From Metasolibacillus fluoroglycofenilyticus (GTDB lineage: Bacteria > Bacillota > Bacilli > Bacillales_A > Planococcaceae): 64,000 bases of DNA. The stretch spans positions 558,001 to 622,000 of the forward strand of contig NZ_PYWK01000001.1 of NCBI RefSeq assembly GCF_003049645.1, in the 5' to 3' direction. The notes under the pieces were generated by a model. That model saw nothing but the letters and a program-made list of their open reading frames with translations, did no database searches and was not told the origin of the DNA. Within the stretch, counting starts at the first letter, position 1. Every line of letters starts with the position of its first letter. This document shows, in pieces, positions 55,798 to 63,370 of this stretch. The translations under genes were made by a program, and so were the position numbers.

Positions 55798-56130
55798 ATG
55801 AAATATCAACCACTGCTTTTCATCAAAACACCGTCTTATGCGGTTGAACTAACAGCGGCTAAACAGCAAGAACCAGAGTTAGAGGAGAGCACCTCAATTT
55901 ATGAAAAGCCACTGCCAAATAATATTGTTAATTCACTGATTGCACATCAACTGCGCTTTTTCGCACGACCAGTTGCAAAAAATCGCATGTTGCTTGTCGT
56001 GCTTAAAAATGGCGAGCGTCTTATCGGTACGATAGAGCATTTGAATGGGATAGATGTTGTTATGAAAGTATTTGAGCAAAAAATTATTGTCAATGCGAAT
56101 GATATTGCGACAATACACGCAACGAGATAG
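55798..56130 (+). CDS. cotO: Spore coat protein CotO-like
   Basis: 110 residues: a short N-terminal KYQPLLFIKTPSYAVELTAA, a spacer rich in E, and a conserved-looking C-terminus FARPVAKNRMLLVVLKNGERLIGTIEHLNG, given by its landmark RPVAKNRMLLVVLKNGERLI. The assignment relies mainly on its place directly next to the CotZ-like gene, as cotO-cotZ in B. subtilis, with a sigma-K-like promoter; sequence similarity alone is weak. It is much shorter than B. subtilis CotO. I use the ATG at 55798; two TTG codons just upstream are possible. Confidence 0.6.
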   Translation: MKYQPLLFIKTPSYAVELTAAKQQEPELEESTSIYEKPLPNNIVNSLIAHQLRFFARPVAKNRMLLVVLKNGERLIGTIEHLNGIDVVMKVFEQKIIVNANDIATIHATR

Positions 56131-56170
56131 AAAAAGGCATGAAATCAAATTTGGTTTCATGCCTTTTTTT
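56131..56170. terminator. Bidirectional terminator between cotO-like and cotZ-like genes
   Basis: AAAAAGGCATGAAA...TTTCATGCCTTTTTTT, with A-run and T-run on both sides serving convergent genes. Confidence 0.92.
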
Positions 56171-56174
56171 GTAA

Positions 56175-56211
56175 GTAAATTGTTTGGGTGCCAGGCACGC
56201 AAACAATTTAC
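56175..56211 (-). terminator. Hairpin immediately downstream of cotZ-like gene
   Basis: GTAAATTGTTTG...CAAACAATTTAC around GTGCCAGGCAC. A near-perfect palindrome without a long T-run of its own. Confidence 0.6.
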
Positions 56212-56218
56212 ACACAAT

Positions 56219-56719
56219 TTAGTTACAAATTCCTAGGTTTACATCGGCAACACATTGTACAGCACAGAAGCAGTTTAAGTCGACTGTAATACAGCTATCT
56301 GTCACTGCGTAGTTTGTTACATCACAAATAGCGCGCAATGACACGGCAGTGCCGTCGCTATTTAATAAATCAACTGTATCTCCACCACGATCTAAAGGCA
56401 TTAATACTCGTAATGTCGCACAGCAATCATCGAATACATCTTCTACACGGAAGAAGACAGATGCGCAATCCATGCAGTCTTCAGCACTAAATGTTGCAAC
56501 AAATGGCGTTCCGAATTTTGTTAAAAGCATAAATACCCTTGTATCCACTGAAGATCTACCAGGGCTAACGATGCCGCCTAAAGGCTCTAAAAAGCAATTT
56601 GTTGTACAACGAGAGCATTCTTCACGAACTGATTGATTTTGAATATCTAAAATCGCACGAACTACTTCACAAACGCAACCATTACTCGAGCTTGGGCCAA
56701 TATTTTTACCACAACCCAT
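56219..56719 (-). CDS. cotZ: Spore coat protein CotZ/CotY-like
   Basis: 166-residue cysteine-rich protein of the CotY/CotZ/ExsY family, which self-assembles through disulfides into the spore crust or exosporium basal layer. The N-terminus NGCVCEVVRAILDIQNQSV and the paired cysteines (EECSRCTTNCF, EDCMDCASVFF, FDDCCATLRV) are typical. GGAGGTG lies 8-9 nt upstream of the ATG. Minus-strand CATATTGTA at 56758-56750 fits the sigma-K -10 motif CATANNNTA, but no clear -35 was found. Confidence 0.88.
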   Translation of the reverse strand: MGCGKNIGPSSSNGCVCEVVRAILDIQNQSVREECSRCTTNCFLEPLGGIVSPGRSSVDTRVFMLLTKFGTPFVATFSAEDCMDCASVFFRVEDVFDDCCATLRVLMPLDRGGDTVDLLNSDGTAVSLRAICDVTNYAVTDSCITVDLNCFCAVQCVADVNLGICN

Positions 56720-56844
56720 ACTCTTTCACCTCCTAATTTAAGTTCTCTCTACAATATGAGTAATTTGCCAAGGGAACAGGGCGTTCGCATAGAAATGATT
56801 GCCTAGATTTTGAATAAAGCAAAAAAAATATGCCCATACTAGAT

Positions 56845-57033
56845 AAAGTGAAACCACAATTCTTGGGAGAAGCACTACTTCCTAAGAATTGTTCGCTTTC
56901 CCAATCGGGATTTTACGGGCAGATAATTACTTAGCTAGCTATCTCGTTAATAAAAGTCTACAGGCGGGAGTTTTGTACCTGTCACTTCACTTTTGGAACA
57001 AAATAAGATTACTGCCCGTTAATGCGGGACAAA
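56845..57033 (+). repeat. Dispersed structured repeat C, copy 3
   Basis: Starts AAAGTGAAACCACAATTCTT and ends TTAATGCGGGACAAA. First hairpin: AATTCTTGGGA-GAAG with TTCCTAAGAATT. Second: ACGGGCAG (56915-56922) with ACTGCCCGT (57011-57019). The motif CCAATCGGG.TTTTACGGGC and the 3' end are shared with copy 2, while the first stem differs in sequence. Confidence 0.65.
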
Positions 57034-57076
57034 TGAATTCATAAGTCTATCTACAATTTGAAAAGGGAGGCATGTA

Positions 57077-57475
57077 ATGGTAAGGCGATTTTTAAGCGTT
57101 GGAATATGTGTGTTCTTACTATCTGCCTGTGGCGCAAAGGAACAGATTGTCGCATATGATGAGCAGGACGAAAAAACAATAGAGATTAAGCAAGAAATTG
57201 AGAAAATGAATAATATCCACAAAGCGAAAATCGTTGTTGCTGGTCAGGATATCCTTGTGGCAATTGAAGTAAAACCATGGCAATCATTTAAAGAGCAAAA
57301 AATCGCACGCGAATTGCAAAAAAAATTAGAAGAAAAATGGTCACACTATGATGTACTTGTTTCTTCAGATTTTAAGTTGCTATGGGAAACAGATAAATTG
57401 ATGTCAGAGGAAGACGAACAAAAGGTCAATGAAAAAATAGAGCATTTAAAAAAATTAGCGAAGGAGGAGACGTGA
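57077..57475 (+). CDS. Sporulation lipoprotein, YhcN/YlaJ-like
   Basis: 132 residues. The signal MVRRFLSVGICVFLLSA ends in a lipobox LSAC, giving a lipid-modified Cys near residue 18. The mature part has KAKIVVAGQDILVAIEVKPW and a charged, possibly coiled C-terminus, matching YhcN/YlaJ-type spore lipoproteins. In spoVA2-type operons a lipoprotein of this type precedes spoVAC, as it does here. GGGAGG precedes the ATG. Its stop overlaps the spoVAC start by 1 nt. Confidence 0.8.
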   Translation: MVRRFLSVGICVFLLSACGAKEQIVAYDEQDEKTIEIKQEIEKMNNIHKAKIVVAGQDILVAIEVKPWQSFKEQKIARELQKKLEEKWSHYDVLVSSDFKLLWETDKLMSEEDEQKVNEKIEHLKKLAKEET

Positions 57476-57930
57476 TGAAAGAATCTCAATATGAAACGAT
57501 TGAACAGCAGATGACACCGACCCCACCATATGCAATGAATATATTAAAGGCATTTTTCGTCGGTGGTATTATTTGTGTGATTGGACAAGCTATTTCCTTC
57601 TTTTATATGATTTTTTTTGATTTTACCGAAAAAACGGTAGGCAATCCAACTGTTGCGACAATGATATTACTAGCGATGATTTTTACAGGCTTAGGACTGT
57701 ACACAAGACTAGGGCAGTTTGCAGGTGCAGGTAGTGCTGTTCCCGTTACAGGCTTTGGCAATGCCGTTGTATCTGCAGCGATTGAGCATCGAACAGAGGG
57801 TTATGTGCTAGGTGTAGGGAGCAATATGTTCAAGCTAGCTGGCTCTGTTATCGTTTTCGGAACGGTGTCTGCCTTCGCTGTAGCTTTAGTGAAAACGGTA
57901 CTGGTTATGCTGGGGGTTGTCTCATGGTAA
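57475..57930 (+). CDS. spoVAC: Stage V sporulation protein AC
   Basis: 151-residue inner spore membrane protein of the dipicolinic acid (DPA) channel; SpoVAC is mechanosensitive in B. subtilis. Hydrophobic helices start at MNILKAFFVGGIICVIGQAI, with conserved GLYTRLGQFAGAGSAVPVTGFGNAVVSAAIEHRTEG (landmark AGAGSAVPVTGFGNAVVSAA). I chose the ATG at 57475 with AGGAGG 7 nt upstream over the GTG at 57472. It overlaps spoVAD by 7 nt. Confidence 0.95.
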   Translation: MKESQYETIEQQMTPTPPYAMNILKAFFVGGIICVIGQAISFFYMIFFDFTEKTVGNPTVATMILLAMIFTGLGLYTRLGQFAGAGSAVPVTGFGNAVVSAAIEHRTEGYVLGVGSNMFKLAGSVIVFGTVSAFAVALVKTVLVMLGVVSW

Positions 57931-58919
57931 TTTTGTTTCAGACGAAGCCAGCATTATTAGCGGGCGCTGCGGCAGTAGGCCCGTTAGAGGAAAAAAGCGT
58001 CTTTCGCTCTTATTTTGATATGATAGCCGATGATGAACGCTTTCAAGAAAAAACGAATGAACAAGGACAGAAGCGCCTAATTATGAACACCTGTCAGCTT
58101 GTTATGGACAAGGCAAAGATAAAAAATTTAGATGTCGATTATTTTTTAAGTGGTGATTTAGTCAATCAAATGACACCAACTAACTTTGCAGCGCGAGAAT
58201 TAGCAGTATCTTTTATCGGGATGTTTTCAGCTTGTTCGACATCCGTTTCGTCCGTTATTATTGCTGGTTTATTAACGGAATTAGGGGCGTCGAAGCTTGC
58301 AATTGCTGGTGCTTCTAGCCAACATAATGCAACCGAGCGTCAATTTCGTTACCCAGTTAATTACGGTGCGCAGAAGCCTGCAACTGCACAGTGGACAGTA
58401 ACCGCAGCAGGCTATGCGTTGGTCGGTCCGCATCAACCAGACTACCCCTATATGGTAGCAGCAACAGTAGGAAAGGTGATTGATTATCACGAAACAGATC
58501 CATTTCATATGGGGGGAGCAATGGCTCCTGCCGCTTACGACACAATTAAAAGACATTTACAGCATAGAAAACAGAAAATAAGCGATTATGATATGGTGAT
58601 GACAGGGGATTTAGGGAAAATTGGGCTAAAGCTAGTAAAAGCGATGTTAGCTGAGGATGGTATTAAAAATGACGAGCTACAGCTAATTCGTGATGCTGGC
58701 GCAGAGTTTTATGGAGACGACCAGGCATTTCAAGCTGGAGCAAGTGGGGCAGGGTGTTCAGCCGCTGTTTATTATAGCTATGTATTAAGTCAATTTATGA
58801 CAGGACGCTTTAAACGAGTCTTACTTGTAGCAACAGGTGCTCTACTATCTCCGCTGTCCTATCAGCAAGGAGAAACGATTCCATGTACAGCACATGCGAT
58901 TGAAATTGCGATGAACTGA
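57924..58919 (+). CDS. spoVAD: Stage V sporulation protein AD
   Basis: 331-residue thiolase-fold protein that binds Ca-DPA for uptake into the forespore. Conserved parts: AAGPLEEK-like start (AAAVGPLEEKSVF), LSGDLVNQ, FSACSTSVSS, SSQHNATERQFRYP, GGAMAPAAYDTIKRHL, MTGDLGKIG and VATGALLSPLSYQQGETIPC. It lacks some N-terminal residues of B. subtilis SpoVAD but is otherwise complete. Overlaps indicate coupling with spoVAC. Confidence 0.95.
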   Translation: MVILFQTKPALLAGAAAVGPLEEKSVFRSYFDMIADDERFQEKTNEQGQKRLIMNTCQLVMDKAKIKNLDVDYFLSGDLVNQMTPTNFAARELAVSFIGMFSACSTSVSSVIIAGLLTELGASKLAIAGASSQHNATERQFRYPVNYGAQKPATAQWTVTAAGYALVGPHQPDYPYMVAATVGKVIDYHETDPFHMGGAMAPAAYDTIKRHLQHRKQKISDYDMVMTGDLGKIGLKLVKAMLAEDGIKNDELQLIRDAGAEFYGDDQAFQAGASGAGCSAAVYYSYVLSQFMTGRFKRVLLVATGALLSPLSYQQGETIPCTAHAIEIAMN

Positions 58920-58928
58920 GGGAGAGCA

Positions 58929-59291
58929 ATGTATACTTTTATATTTGCATTTTTAGTTGGTGGCGCTATTTGTGTGATTGGTCAGCTATTAATGGATGTG
59001 GCCAAGCTAACGCCGGCGCATACATTATCCATATTAGTTGTAGCGGGCGCCATTCTAGATGGATTTGGTTTATATGAGCCACTTATTGATTTTGCTGGTG
59101 CTGGTGCAACGATTCCAATTACTTCATTTGGCAATTCGTTAACACATGGTGCGCTTGCAGAGGCCGAGAAGCACGGCTTAGTTGGAGTCGTGACAGGGAT
59201 GTTTGAAGTGACGAGCTCAGGTATTAGCGCAGCGATTATTTTCGGGTTTATCGCGGCACTTATTTTTCATTCAAAAGGAAAAGTGAATTAG
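58929..59291 (+). CDS. spoVAEb: Stage V sporulation protein AE (AEb type)
   Basis: 120-residue integral membrane protein related to Spo[42 protein letters not shown] and [20 protein letters not shown]. It forms the third gene of the spoVAC-AD-AEb core used for DPA transport. GAGGGAGAG precedes the ATG. No spoVAA, AB, AEa or AF follows, unlike the main spoVA operon of B. subtilis. Confidence 0.94.
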   Translation: MYTFIFAFLVGGAICVIGQLLMDVAKLTPAHTLSILVVAGAILDGFGLYEPLIDFAGAGATIPITSFGNSLTHGALAEAEKHGLVGVVTGMFEVTSSGISAAIIFGFIAALIFHSKGKVN

Positions 59292-59323
59292 GGCATTTAC
59301 CCCTCCTATGACAGTTGGCTTAG

Positions 59324-59332
59324 CATAAACTA
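59324..59332 (+). promoter_or_regulatory. Mother-cell type -10 motif upstream of yjcZ-like gene
   Basis: CATAAACTA matches the sigma-E/sigma-K -10 pattern CATANNNTA; no certain -35 is seen. Confidence 0.35.
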
Positions 59333-59356
59333 CACTGTAGAAAGGAGGGGTTATTC

Positions 59357-59494
59357 ATGTCTGGATACGGATGGAATCAATGTGGCAATGTACAGCCAGG
59401 CTATTGTGGAGGCGGCAGCGGCTATGGTTCAACATTTGTGTTAATCGTTGTATTATTTATTCTACTAATTATTGTTGGTACTGCATTTTATTAA
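59357..59494 (+). CDS. YjcZ/SscA-like small sporulation membrane protein
   Basis: 45 residues: a Gly/Tyr/Cys-rich N-terminus (MSGYGWNQCGNVQPGYCGGG) and one C-terminal membrane helix (STFVLIVVLFILLIIVGTAF). This is the plan of YjcZ-family sporulation proteins, to which B. subtilis SscA, needed for spore coat assembly, is related. AAAGGAGGGG lies upstream of the ATG. It is followed 12 bp later by spoVIF. Confidence 0.85.
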   Translation: MSGYGWNQCGNVQPGYCGGGSGYGSTFVLIVVLFILLIIVGTAFY

Positions 59495-59506
59495 GGAGGG
59501 CGAGTA

Positions 59507-59755
59507 ATGGACAAAAGTTTTTTTAAACAGTTCGAGCGTAAAACGGGTGTTGAAATGGATGAAGTGTTCGCATTAGCTCGCGCCATACAATATGCAGACT
59601 TTACAAGTGAAAAACAAGTAAGGAAAATTGTACAAAAAGTAAGCAAAGTAGCAAAGCGGAAAGTATCACCACAGCTAGAAGAGCAAATTGTGCAGTCCAT
59701 TATAAAGGATGGCAAATCACTAGATTTGAGTAAAATCGAGCGAATGATGCGTTAG
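59507..59755 (+). CDS. spoVIF: Stage VI sporulation protein F
   Basis: 82-residue mother-cell protein needed for late coat assembly (GerR stability) in B. subtilis. Landmarks: FFKQFERKTGVEMDEVFALA at the N-terminus and SIIKDGKSLDLSKIERMM at the C-terminus. It shares the order cot genes - spoVIF - yjcF with B. subtilis. AAGGAGGG precedes the ATG. Confidence 0.87.
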   Translation: MDKSFFKQFERKTGVEMDEVFALARAIQYADFTSEKQVRKIVQKVSKVAKRKVSPQLEEQIVQSIIKDGKSLDLSKIERMMR

Positions 59756-59775
59756 ACTGCTATCTAAAAAAGAAG

Positions 59776-59816
59776 GCGTCCAAAAACCGTGCAGTTGCTG
59801 GTATTTTGGACGCTTT
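59776..59816 (+). terminator. Terminator after spoVIF
   Basis: GCGTCCAAAAACC...GGTATTTTGGACGC then TTTAATT, loop GTGCAGTTGC. Long-stem family. Confidence 0.75.
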
Positions 59817-59866
59817 AATTGGTGTTTAGATAAATGTTTGCTTATTGCTCCTAAGCAAAAACATCA

Positions 59867-59913
59867 TAAAAAAGCGTCAGAACAGCCGGCAACTGCACGG
59901 CTGTTCTGACGCC
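59867..59913 (-). terminator. Terminator after yjcF
   Basis: On the minus strand GCGTCAGAACAGCCG-loop-CGGCTGTTCTGACGC, then TTTTTTA. The loop again reads GTGCAGTTGC on the minus strand, so the two neighbouring terminators are inverted relatives. Confidence 0.88.
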
Positions 59914-59921
59914 CCCCTTTG

Positions 59922-60350
59922 TTAAATCGATTTCTCCATCGCGCGATGCGGAATACCTGCATCTAAAAACTCAGGAGAGGTTACTGTGTACTGTAATTTC
60001 TCATAAAACGGAATTGCATAGCTTTGTGCATTCAGTTTCAACTTTTTCCAATTTTTCTCTTTAGCTACTTGCTCGATATGCTCCATTAATAAAGCGCCTA
60101 GTCGTTTTCCGCGATATTCGTTTAATACGCAAACACGCTCCACTTTCCCCACTAATGGCTCGTATTCTCTTAGACGAGCCGCAGCGATTGTTCGTTCGCC
60201 CTCCGTCACGATAAAATGATAGGATGTTTTATCATATTCATCTAATTCAAGGTGGATAGGTACCCCTTGTTCTTCAACGAACACTTTTTTGCGGATATCA
60301 AACGCACGCTGTAATTGTTCTTCAGATATTGCAGAATGTACTTCAAACAT
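59922..60350 (-). CDS. yjcF: GNAT family acetyltransferase, YjcF-like
   Basis: 142-residue GNAT acetyltransferase. The fold is recognised by FDIRKKVFVEEQGVP, RLREYEPLVGKVERVCVLNEYRGKRLGALLM (acetyl-CoA loop landmark NEYRGKRLGALLM), NAQSYAIPFYEKL and the ending EFLDAGIPHRAM. Substrate is unknown. The ATG at 60350 fits the family start; an ATG at 60368 overlapping yjcG is also possible. Confidence 0.87.
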   Translation of the reverse strand: MFEVHSAISEEQLQRAFDIRKKVFVEEQGVPIHLELDEYDKTSYHFIVTEGERTIAAARLREYEPLVGKVERVCVLNEYRGKRLGALLMEHIEQVAKEKNWKKLKLNAQSYAIPFYEKLQYTVTSPEFLDAGIPHRAMEKSI

Positions 60351-60354
60351 TCGG

Positions 60355-60867
60355 TTACTCAGCTCCATTTAAACTAAATGATTCGACGATTTCCCATTTA
60401 CCGTCCTGTTCTTTTAGTAGATGAATTTGCTGAATTTCTTCTTGTACATCAACACCAGACATGCGCAATTGACCTAAAATATCATCGTGTTCAGATGCTG
60501 TTAGTTTTTGTGCAATAGTAATATGTGGCACAAAAACATGCTTTTGCTCACCGAAAGCAATTTTCTCCTGAATTGCATTTTGAATATTTGTTAATTGCTC
60601 TGTAGGTTCGATGCGGAAATAAATCGCATTCGTAGTAGGGAAAAACGAGCTAATGCGTGATGCGTGAATTTTCAATGGGGCAAAATTTGACGCAATTTCC
60701 GTTAATTTTGCAACGATGTCTTGTACTGCACTCTCATCAGCCTCAAACGCATCCTTTAATGTCATATGCGGAGCGATTTGTGCATAATGTGGGTCATAAC
60801 GTTTACGATAATTATTCGCTAAATCTTGTAAGTTTTTAGAAGGAAAAGCAACAATACCATATTTCAA
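60355..60867 (-). CDS. yjcG: 2H phosphoesterase superfamily protein, YjcG-like
   Basis: 170 residues. Two H-x-T/S motifs mark the 2H active site: APHMTLKDAF (about residue 35) and VPHITIAQKL (about 115). Members include 2'-5' RNA ligase-like phosphoesterases; the natural substrate is not known. A TTG start at 60867 is preferred: AGGAGG is 8 nt upstream of it but only 2 nt from the ATG at 60873, and family members start MKYGI. It is in one transcript with yjcF. Confidence 0.85.
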   Translation of the reverse strand: MKYGIVAFPSKNLQDLANNYRKRYDPHYAQIAPHMTLKDAFEADESAVQDIVAKLTEIASNFAPLKIHASRISSFFPTTNAIYFRIEPTEQLTNIQNAIQEKIAFGEQKHVFVPHITIAQKLTASEHDDILGQLRMSGVDVQEEIQQIHLLKEQDGKWEIVESFSLNGAE

Positions 60868-60953
60868 ATTCATAACCTCCTGGAATAATTCGATTTTTTT
60901 CTCTTAATAAGTATAACAGAAATTGTTTCTTTACTACATTTATTACGCCGTTT

Positions 60954-61673
60954 TTATCCGAAATTTTCTATAAGTGCTCGTCTTAAGTCTGGTTTCCAAT
61001 ATTTCCATGTATGATCACCGTCAAATTCTTCATAAAATGTATTGAAGTTTTTTTCAAGGAATAATTGATGAAGCGCCCTATTCGGTGTTAGAAAATCCTT
61101 TATTTCTTTGCTTGTCGTAACGACTTTGTCTTCACCTTTACCGATAATATGATAAATTGATATTGCGCTATAATTTGTAGCGTTTGCTACTGCTTCTAGT
61201 ACAAGCTCATCAACATATGGCGATTGCAAAATAGCCTTACAAAAAACGTTTGGATATTTTAATGTAGCCATTAGCGCGGCTGTTGCAGCCATTGAGTCAC
61301 CAATCATGCCACGCGTTTGCCCAAGCTGAAAAGTCGCGTAATTTTCATCTAAATAAGGTACAAGCTCATGTGCTAAAAAGCGTAAAAATGCCTCATGTTG
61401 TTCACCAGAGGGGATATATTTTTTTTGGCGATCCGCGACATTTTTATATGGAACGCCTACAATAATTGTATTTTCCATCTCATAATTATCGATTAGTTCA
61501 TCGGCGAGACGGGGAATGCTACCTAATTGGAAATAGTCTTTGCCATCTGCTGCGATGAGTAGATTATACTTATATAATGGTGAATAATTTGCTGGAATAT
61601 AAATAAGTAATTGCAGCTCTTCCTGAAGTGCCTCACTATAAAAATTGATATCTTTTACTGTTCCCTTATCCAA
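60954..61673 (-). CDS. yjcH: Esterase family protein, YjcH-like
   Basis: 239-residue alpha/beta hydrolase of the Fes/esterase D type. Nucleophile region MIGDSMAA (GDSMA), LLIAADGKDYFQLG near the N-terminus, and a C-terminal histidine in FDGDHTWKYW complete the likely triad. Substrate is unknown. TTG at 61673 is preferred because AGAAGGA is 9 nt upstream; the ATG at 61682 is too close to that site. Confidence 0.82.
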   Translation of the reverse strand: MDKGTVKDINFYSEALQEELQLLIYIPANYSPLYKYNLLIAADGKDYFQLGSIPRLADELIDNYEMENTIIVGVPYKNVADRQKKYIPSGEQHEAFLRFLAHELVPYLDENYATFQLGQTRGMIGDSMAATAALMATLKYPNVFCKAILQSPYVDELVLEAVANATNYSAISIYHIIGKGEDKVVTTSKEIKDFLTPNRALHQLFLEKNFNTFYEEFDGDHTWKYWKPDLRRALIENFG

Positions 61674-61777
61674 AATACTCATTCCTTCTCTAGTAAGATG
61701 TAACGAAATTGTATCATAATCACTACGAAAGGTGTAATATGGTGTAGGAAGAAAAAACATAAATAGAGGTGTAAATT

Positions 61778-62359
61778 ATGCATAATCGAGCAGTTCGTGT
61801 TCATTCTGATAAAGTAACAGAAGCCACTTATTCTGCGTTAGAGCGCAGAGGAGTAAAGGTGGAGGATATTGCTGAAATCGTTTATGAAATGCAAAGTCTT
61901 TACAATGAAGGGCTATTAATGGAGCATTGCATTAGCTCTGTTGAGCGTGTATTGCATAAGCGTGAAGTACAGCATGCGGTATTAGTAGGCGTTGAGCTAG
62001 ACGAGTTGGCCGAAAAGAAAATGCTATCAGAGCCCCTACAATCAATTGTAGAGTCAGATGAAGGATTGTTCGGTGTCGATGAAACAATTGCCCTTGGCTC
62101 TGTCTTTACGTACGGCAGTATTGCAGTGACGACTTTTGGTCATTTAGATAAGAAGAAAATAGGTATCATTGATAAATTGGATACAAAAGCCGGGAAATGT
62201 GTAAATACATTTTTAGATGATTTGGTTGCGAGCATTGCAGCGAGTGCAGCATCCCGTATTGCCCATCGAATGCGCGATTTGGAAGAGGAAGGCGAAACAT
62301 TTGCAGCCATTCCACCGCAGAAGCTAGGTCCACAGCCGAAGACAAATACAGATATTTAA
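61778..62359 (+). CDS. PgpA-like protein, phosphatidylglycerophosphatase A family (YutG-like)
   Basis: 193 residues, no obvious membrane helix. Conserved parts are DEGLFGVDETIALGSVFTYG, SIAVTTFGHLDKKKIGIIDKLD and a C-terminal FLDDLVASIAASAASRIAHR. This places it in the PgpA/YutG family, which links to dephosphorylation of phosphatidylglycerol phosphate, although the soluble Gram-positive branch is less studied. AGAGGTG lies 8 nt before the ATG. It is divergent from yjcH. Confidence 0.78.
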   Translation: MHNRAVRVHSDKVTEATYSALERRGVKVEDIAEIVYEMQSLYNEGLLMEHCISSVERVLHKREVQHAVLVGVELDELAEKKMLSEPLQSIVESDEGLFGVDETIALGSVFTYGSIAVTTFGHLDKKKIGIIDKLDTKAGKCVNTFLDDLVASIAASAASRIAHRMRDLEEEGETFAAIPPQKLGPQPKTNTDI

Positions 62360-62383
62360 CGAAAAACATTTAATATTAAACGA

Positions 62384-62416
62384 CGCTATCTTCAATATAG
62401 GGAAGGTAGCGTTTTT
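62384..62416 (+). terminator. Terminator after pgpA-like gene
   Basis: CGCTATCTTC (62384-62393) with GAAGGTAGCG (62402-62411), then TTTTTCG. Confidence 0.88.
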
Positions 62417-62540
62417 CGTTGGAAAAGTGTTTATGTTTAAAGTGTAATTTTGAAAAAGCCTTTTTTCAGACATTTTTAACACCTAAAAAGTTTGGTAAAA
62501 TAAAAGATATGCTAATTGAAGAAAGGGAATAATATAACTT

Positions 62541-63191
62541 ATGAAACCAACAGATATTAAAACGCTTATTACGAGCGGAACTATTATTATAGCGGTCGCA
62601 CTTTATTTAATATTTAGTCCAGAACCGCAGGACAAGACTACAAATGAAGTTAAGACGCCGCCACATAGTCAACAAGAAACAAATGAAACTGCGACAAATC
62701 ATATTTCAGCACAATATGCCCAGCAAGTGACAGGAAATCAGCTACAGGAGATTAACTATTTATCAATTAATGATGGCGATACATTTAGCATAGAAATGAA
62801 TGGTGAAAAGCATAAAGTTCGTTTATTAATGGTGGATACGCCCGAAATGAACTATGACAAAGGAAAACCGATGCCTTATGCAGAAGATGCTAAAGTGTTT
62901 ACAGAAAATTTACTGAAAAATGCCTCGAAAATTGAGCTTCTATTCGATGTTGGACCAGAAACAGATAAATATGACCGTTTGCTCGCGTATATTTTTGTCG
63001 ATAATGTATTATTACAGGAATCTTTATTGAAAAATGGCTTTGCAGTTATGCGCTATATTAACAAACCGAATAATACGCTTGAAGCAGAATTAAATGAAAT
63101 TCAAGTAAGGGCACAGGATGCAAAGCTCAATATTTGGGCACATGAAGGCTATTTTGATGGCAAGCAATTTCATGAGGATGCTGTTCGCTAA
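62541..63191 (+). CDS. Membrane-anchored thermonuclease (TNase/SNase-like)
   Basis: 216 residues. An N-terminal anchor (LITSGTIIIAVALYLIF) precedes a polar linker and a staphylococcal nuclease domain. The catalytic set is intact: Arg and Asp in VRLLMVDTPE, Glu in YAEDAKVF, Arg in KYDRLLAYIF, followed by LQESLLKNGFA. It probably degrades extracellular DNA or RNA with Ca2+, like B. subtilis YncB. GAAGAAAGGG-type site upstream of the ATG. Confidence 0.92.
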   Translation: MKPTDIKTLITSGTIIIAVALYLIFSPEPQDKTTNEVKTPPHSQQETNETATNHISAQYAQQVTGNQLQEINYLSINDGDTFSIEMNGEKHKVRLLMVDTPEMNYDKGKPMPYAEDAKVFTENLLKNASKIELLFDVGPETDKYDRLLAYIFVDNVLLQESLLKNGFAVMRYINKPNNTLEAELNEIQVRAQDAKLNIWAHEGYFDGKQFHEDAVR

Positions 63192-63234
63192 ATAAGTATG
63201 AGAGATGGCGATTATTTTTGACACAAAAGAAAAT

Positions 63235-63275
63235 GCTAGTCAATCTATTTCGCCTTGGCGTAATCGATAATTTGA
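63235..63275 (+). repeat. Possible repeat A tail fragment
   Basis: TTCGCCTTGGCGTAATCGATAA resembles the GCCAAGGTGTAATTGATTA end of repeat A (landmark CTTGGCGTAATCGATAA). Only the tail is present. Confidence 0.3.
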
Positions 63276-63302
63276 CAATTCGATGAAAATAAAAAATCTA
63301 AT

Positions 63303-63317
63303 TGAGAATTATCCTCA
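63303..63317 (+). promoter_or_regulatory. Fur-box-like site upstream of NEAT gene
   Basis: TGAGAAT-T-ATCCTCA, a 7-1-7 inverted repeat matching TGATAATnATTATCA with three mismatches in 14. It is placed 54 nt before the start codon. Confidence 0.55.
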
Positions 63318-63370
63318 TTTGTGTCATAATTGTAAAGGTACTAATTATTAGTAAAGGGAGGAATAGAGCT

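Noticed and set aside
56349..56636. Plus-strand 95-codon frame opposite cotZ
   Set aside because: Antisense shadow of a clearly recognised coat protein; no ribosome site.
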